Below, one piece after another: positions 60,695 through 64,000 of a stretch of 64,000 nt of DNA. Origin of the DNA: Acidobacteriota bacterium (GTDB taxonomy: Bacteria; Acidobacteriota; Terriglobia; Terriglobales; Acidobacteriaceae); contig JABCZL010000016.1 in assembly GCA_013289685.1 (NCBI GenBank), positions 62,001 to 126,000 on the forward strand, written 5' to 3'. Position 1 is the first letter of the stretch. Every line of letters begins with the position of its first letter. Made by a program: the position numbers and the translations under genes. The notes beneath the pieces were generated by a model, which was not told the origin of the DNA, did no database searches, and saw only the letters and a list, made by a program, of their open reading frames with translations.

Positions 60695-60747
60695 AGAGTA
60701 TCGATGACAGAGTTTCGATTACGACTGATGTTGAACAGCGGCCCTGC

Positions 60748-61629
60748 TTACGCCACCGCCTTCGTCTTCGGGGTCGAGGCCTGGCCTTTGGCGGCTGGCT
60801 TCGCAAGGAAATTCACCAACGCATTGTTGACTTCGTCGGCGTGCGTCCAGGCTACGTTGTGGGGGCCGTCTTTAATCACGACCAGTTCGGCACCGTTGAT
60901 CAGCTTGGCGGTGCGCTGCCCTGCGGCTGAGAACGGAACGATGCGGTCGGCGTCTCCGTGAATGATCAGCGTGGGAACGTCGATCTTAGCCACATCGTTG
61001 CGAAAATCCTCATGCCAGGTGGGGACGCAGGCCAGACTGGCCGTGGCCGACGCGATGGCGGCGACGTTCCAGCTTGCCTGCACGGCCTGCTCGCTCACAC
61101 GCTTTCCAAGATTAACGTCGGTATTGTAGAAGTTCTTGAAAAATTCGGTGAAGAACGCATAGCGATCGGCGGCCACCGCTTTCTGGATGCCCTCGAACAC
61201 GCTGCCATCGACTCCTTCAGGATTGTCTGCGGTCTTCAACAGAAACGGGGGAACGCCTCCGATGATGACCGCCTTGCTCACGCCTTTTGATCCGTATTTA
61301 CCGATGTAGCGCGCCACTTCGCCGCCGCCCATGGAGAAGCCCACGAGAGTAAAATCGCGCAGCTTGAGATGGGTGACGAGCTCGTGCAGATCTTCGGCAA
61401 AAGTGTCGTAGTTGTAGCCGGTGGTGGGCTGGCTGGACTTTCCGAATCCGCGGCGGTCGTAGGCGATGACGCGGTGGCCCGCTTGCAGAAGGGCGGGAAC
61501 CTGTTTTTCCCAGGACGCGCTGCTGAGTGGATATCCGTGGATCAGAACCACAGGCCGACCGGAGCCGTGGTCTTCGTAGTAAAGATGGATGGAAGTTGAA
61601 TTCTCTTTCCCTACTTCAATGTAGGACAT
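60748..61629 (-). CDS. Alpha/beta hydrolase (non-heme chloroperoxidase/arylesterase-like)
   Basis: A 293-residue alpha/beta-hydrolase. Oxyanion motif VLIHGYPLSSASWEKQV, nucleophile elbow GFSMGGGEVARYIG (Ser near residue 98), catalytic Asp in IIHGDADRIVPF and His in KDGPHNVAWTHADEVN. FGKSSQPTTGYNYDTFAEDL places it with the cofactor-free haloperoxidase/arylesterase subgroup. Substrate unknown; likely an ester or lactone hydrolase. A GGAGGAAC ribosome-binding site precedes the ATG. A basic Ala/Lys tail ends the protein. Confidence 0.9.
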   Translation of the reverse strand: MSYIEVGKENSTSIHLYYEDHGSGRPVVLIHGYPLSSASWEKQVPALLQAGHRVIAYDRRGFGKSSQPTTGYNYDTFAEDLHELVTHLKLRDFTLVGFSMGGGEVARYIGKYGSKGVSKAVIIGGVPPFLLKTADNPEGVDGSVFEGIQKAVAADRYAFFTEFFKNFYNTDVNLGKRVSEQAVQASWNVAAIASATASLACVPTWHEDFRNDVAKIDVPTLIIHGDADRIVPFSAAGQRTAKLINGAELVVIKDGPHNVAWTHADEVNNALVNFLAKPAAKGQASTPKTKAVA

Positions 61630-61829
61630 GACGTTCCTCCTTGCGATTTGAATTCGATTTTTGGCGATCTCTACAATTAGACGTGATGTTAGCGGAGTGC
61701 TATTGCCATAGATTGTAGATCGGCACCCAAGGATGCATCGAAGTTGCTTTTAACGACAGAACCCTGGCCGGCGGCACAACACATCCCGGGGCTTCGTCCT
61801 GCTAGACTCAAACGTTTGGAGGTGCGGTT

Positions 61830-63011
61830 TTGCCCGGCATCTATATTCTTTCGGGCGTGCGGACGCCGATTGGGAAGTTTGGCGGGACGATGGCATCACT
61901 GACGGCGGCCGACATGGGCGTGGTCGCGGCCAAGGCTGCCATGGAGCGGGCCGGGGTCGAACCGGCGCAGATCGAGGAGACTATCTTCGGCTGCGCGCGG
62001 CAGGCTGGGGGCGGGCCGAATGTAGCACGGCAGATTTCGGTGCGTGCTGGCGTGCCGCAGGAAGTTGCGGCGTTTACGGTGAACAAGGCTTGCGCGTCGG
62101 GGATGAAGTCGATTGCGCTGGCGTATCAGGCAATTCTGCTCGGCGATGCGAACTGCATTCTGGCAGGCGGGACGGAGTCGATGTCGCGGGTTCCTTATTA
62201 TCTCGACGGGGCGCGCTGGGGATACCGGCTGGGCAATCAGGAAATGGTGGATGGGATGTATCGCGATGGATTTTTCTGTCCGCTGGCAAAGATGGTGATG
62301 GGCGAGACCGCCGAGGTGCTGGTCGAGCAGTACAAGATCACGCGCGAGGAGCAGGATGAGTTTGCGCTGCTGTCGCAGGCGCGGGCGGCGCGGGCGATTG
62401 CGGCGGGTCGGTTTGACGCGGAGATTGTTCCGGTGACGATCGAAGGGAAAAAAGGCACGGTCACGTTTGCCAACGACGAACATCCGTTCACGGATGTGAG
62501 CATGGAGAAGCTGGGGAAACTGGCTCCCGTGTTTTCGAAAACTGGAACCATTACGGCGGGGAATTCTTCGGGGATCACTGACGGGGCGGCGGCGGTCATC
62601 GTGGCCAGTGAACATTTTGTGAAGCAGAACAATTTGAAGCCGCTGGGACGGATTGTGGCCGTGTCATCGGCTGGCGTGGATCCGCGGACGATGGGGATTG
62701 GGCCGGTTCCTGCACTGCGAAAGCTGGAAGACAAGTACAACTTGAGGCTGCACGAGTTTGGGCTGATCGAGTTGAACGAGGCATTTGCGGCGCAGGTGCT
62801 GGCTTGCGACCGAACGTTGAATATGAATCGCGACCGGCTCAACGTGAATGGCGGAGCGATCGCGATCGGGCATCCCATTGGGTGTACGGGGACGCGCATC
62901 ACGGTGACGCTGCTGCACGAGATGATGAAACGCAACACGAAGCGGGGCGTGGCCACGCTGTGCGTGAGCGGCGGCATGGGGATGGCGCTGGCGCTGGAGA
63001 ACGTGGTGTGA
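61830..63011 (+). CDS. Acetyl-CoA acetyltransferase (thiolase)
   Basis: A 393-residue thiolase that joins or cleaves acetyl units on CoA. The nucleophile Cys is in VNKACASGMKSIALAYQ (near residue 88). GGTESMSRVPYYL and NVNGGAIAIGHPIGCTGTRI (catalytic His) follow, with the second Cys in ATLCVSGGMGMA. The TTG start at 61830 is supported by TTGGAGGTGCG at ideal spacing. Stands alone. With the acyl-CoA dehydrogenase at 31676 it suggests fatty-acid or butanoyl-CoA metabolism. Confidence 0.94.
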   Translation: MPGIYILSGVRTPIGKFGGTMASLTAADMGVVAAKAAMERAGVEPAQIEETIFGCARQAGGGPNVARQISVRAGVPQEVAAFTVNKACASGMKSIALAYQAILLGDANCILAGGTESMSRVPYYLDGARWGYRLGNQEMVDGMYRDGFFCPLAKMVMGETAEVLVEQYKITREEQDEFALLSQARAARAIAAGRFDAEIVPVTIEGKKGTVTFANDEHPFTDVSMEKLGKLAPVFSKTGTITAGNSSGITDGAAAVIVASEHFVKQNNLKPLGRIVAVSSAGVDPRTMGIGPVPALRKLEDKYNLRLHEFGLIELNEAFAAQVLACDRTLNMNRDRLNVNGGAIAIGHPIGCTGTRITVTLLHEMMKRNTKRGVATLCVSGGMGMALALENVV

Positions 63012-63019
63012 GGCGAAGC

Positions 63020-63072
63020 TCTTGGCTTTTGGCTTTTGGCTTTTGGCTCTTGGCTTTTGGCTTTTGGCTTGG
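63020..63072. repeat. GGCTTTT heptamer tandem
   Basis: Seven to eight near-perfect tandem copies of GGCTTTT (one GGCTCTT) directly after the thiolase stop. It is a microsatellite-like tract in the spacer. Confidence 0.9.
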
Positions 63073-63095
63073 GGCCGTGACCCTTTCGAAGCATC

Positions 63096-63160
63096 GCGGG
63101 GGCTGAAGCCCTAACTCTTTTTGGGAATCTTTTCGCGGCGCTGAAGCGCCGCTCTTCCAC
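63096..63160. repeat. REP-like palindromes, family A
   Basis: GGGGGCTGAAGCCCTAA at 63098, then CGGCGCTGAAGCGCCG and CTCTTCCAC up to 63160. The last is the inverted equivalent of 53191. It ends exactly at the next gene's GTG, so the repeat supplies its start-site region. Confidence 0.82.
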
Positions 63161-63652
63161 GTGAGTGACGAGCCTCAAATTCGTCTGGCCGGCGAGTCGG
63201 ACGCTGATGCGCTTCTGGAATTCATGCAGGTGTATTACGCCTTCGACGGACATGGCTTCGACCGGGAGAAGGCACGCGTGGCGTTGACGGCGCTGCTGCG
63301 CGATCCGAATCTGGGACGCGCGTGGCTGATTCTGGATCGCGACGCGGCTGTGGGCTACGTCGTGCTCTGCTTCGGTTATAGCCTGGAGTGGCTGGGGCAG
63401 GATGCGTTCGTCGACGAGTTTTATCTGCGGGAGGAATATCGCGGGCGCGGGTGGGGCCGCGCGACAATGGAATTTGTGGAAGAGGCGGCGAGGGCGGCGG
63501 GCATTCATGCGCTGCATCTGGAAGTGGTGCGGCAAAATAAGAAGGCGCTCGATCTTTATGGCAGGCTGGGATTCCGCGAGCATGCCAGCACGTTCCTGTC
63601 GAAATGGATCGCGCGGGATTTCTCCAAACCGCAAGGCCGGAACGGGTACTGA
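63161..63652 (+). CDS. GNAT-family N-acetyltransferase
   Basis: A 163-residue GNAT protein: IRLAGESDADALLEFMQVYYAFDG at the start, the acetyl-CoA loop EEYRGRGWGRATMEFVEEAARAAG near residue 95, and the C-terminal NKKALDLYGRLGFREH. The substrate could be a small amine or protein N terminus. The start is GTG 63161, adjoining a palindromic repeat with no real Shine-Dalgarno sequence, so the N terminus is uncertain by a few residues. Confidence 0.88.
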   Translation: MSDEPQIRLAGESDADALLEFMQVYYAFDGHGFDREKARVALTALLRDPNLGRAWLILDRDAAVGYVVLCFGYSLEWLGQDAFVDEFYLREEYRGRGWGRATMEFVEEAARAAGIHALHLEVVRQNKKALDLYGRLGFREHASTFLSKWIARDFSKPQGRNGY

Positions 63653-63784
63653 GGCCGCGGAGAAAGACGCTGGGAAGGGCCGGGTCACTTCTGCTATGCT
63701 TTTCCAGTTTTTCATCTAGGATCAGATCGCGACGCGAACTTTGCGGCAAGCGGTCTGTGGTCTGTGGTCTGTAAGGAGGCTATC

Positions 63785-64000
63785 GTGATTCGACGCATCA
63801 TGGTTCTGATGGGTTTGGCCGTGTGCCTGGGGATCGGCCATCGGGCGCTGGCGCAGGATTTTTCTGCGGATGTGGTGAGTAACAAACAAGGCAATGGCGG
63901 GCTTAGCAAGATTTATTCGACGAAAGACAAAGCGCGGTGGGAAGTCCAGGAGAAGAATCCGGGGATGGGGCCAACCGCACTGATCGTCGATGAGGCGCAA
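63785..64000 (+). CDS. Exported protein, truncated by window end
   Basis: The start of a gene that runs off the right edge. GTG 63785 follows AAGGAGG. The product begins with a signal peptide (IRRIMVLMGLAVCLGIGHRALAQ) and continues DFSADVVSNKQGNGGLSKIYSTKDKARW, suggesting a periplasmic beta-rich protein (DUF4412-like outer-membrane lipoprotein-sorting relatives look similar). Too little is visible for assignment. Confidence 0.7.
   Translation, partial: MIRRIMVLMGLAVCLGIGHRALAQDFSADVVSNKQGNGGLSKIYSTKDKARWEVQEKNPGMGPTALIVDEAQ

Noticed and set aside
60471-60806. N-terminal extension of ribosomal protein S16
   Set aside because: S16 starts at the conserved IRLARRG; the upstream codons run through a long family B palindrome.
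63020-63072. Possible CRISPR or regulated tandem array
   Set aside because: Seven-base units with no spacers are a simple tandem microsatellite. No cas genes exist in the window.
62237-63715. A 492-codon minus-strand open frame
   Set aside because: It is antisense to the thiolase and acetyltransferase; part of it merely translates the GGCTTTT tandem repeat as Pro/Lys/Ala/Ser.
1-64000. Known defence systems, prophage or secretion gene clusters
   Set aside because: Apart from one toxin-antitoxin pair and an orphan antitoxin, no restriction, CRISPR, CBASS, retron, phage-structural or secretion-apparatus genes could be supported.

Overview
The window looks like chromosome from an Acidobacteriota member, probably of the Terriglobia (Koribacter-like) group. 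This is inferred, not searched: moderately high GC, winged-helix/TPR one-component regulators, Tat-tagged sugar enzymes, DinB and DUF6599-type proteins, and gaps full of short palindromic repeats. Nearly all of it is intact chromosomal coding sequence. There is no prophage, CRISPR array or complete insertion sequence.

Layout. 1-7,622: an unrecognised AT-richer gene, a large membrane-anchored winged-helix/TPR regulator, a small HExxH protein and two exported TPR proteins. 7,750-13,131: RNase III, two tandem signal peptidases I and an AsmA-like protein. 13,366-18,426: an unusual exported amidohydrolase, then a scar of two gene fragments (amino-acid permease and tyrosine recombinase) beside tRNA-Thr(CGT), then two MacB/FtsX-type permeases. 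18,775-22,364: a probable sugar operon (TIM-barrel isomerase, Gfo/Idh/MocA oxidoreductase, ROK kinase, DinB). 22,438-25,652: three-part NAD(P) transhydrogenase. 25,740-28,328: a DUF433/DUF5615 toxin-antitoxin pair and a GH20 hexosaminidase. 28,636-36,332: ABC-F ATPase, MerR/TPR protein, acyl-CoA dehydrogenase, TonB-C protein, small secreted proteins, exported DinB, pirin.

36,585-43,381: MutM carrying an in-frame palindromic element, a ROK kinase, and a minus-strand block trpS-scpA-scpB-rluB-hisC. 43,382-45,403: a gap with a histidine-kinase remnant, a zinc-ribbon membrane protein and a strong candidate small RNA. 45,404-50,904: DUF6599-like protein, PilZ protein, an Flp pilin too short for routine gene calling, and a cell-wall pair (TPR-AMIN-amidase and lytic transglycosylase). 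51,231-57,836: holB-tmk, an M28 peptidase also carrying a palindromic element, an orphan BrnA-like antitoxin, rnhB and a double-PilZ protein. 57,897-60,470: the ribosome operon rpsP-khpA-rimM-trmD-rplS. 60,748-64,000: alpha/beta hydrolase, thiolase, GNAT acetyltransferase and the start of an exported protein.

The most distinctive features are the several families of dispersed palindromes. They fill gaps inside operons and in at least two cases (mutM, M28 peptidase) have become coding sequence. The other points to check are the sRNA-like unit at about 45,131-45,255, the recombination scar at the tRNA, and the amidohydrolase lacking its HxH metal motif. I did not find a clearly new defence or secretion system.
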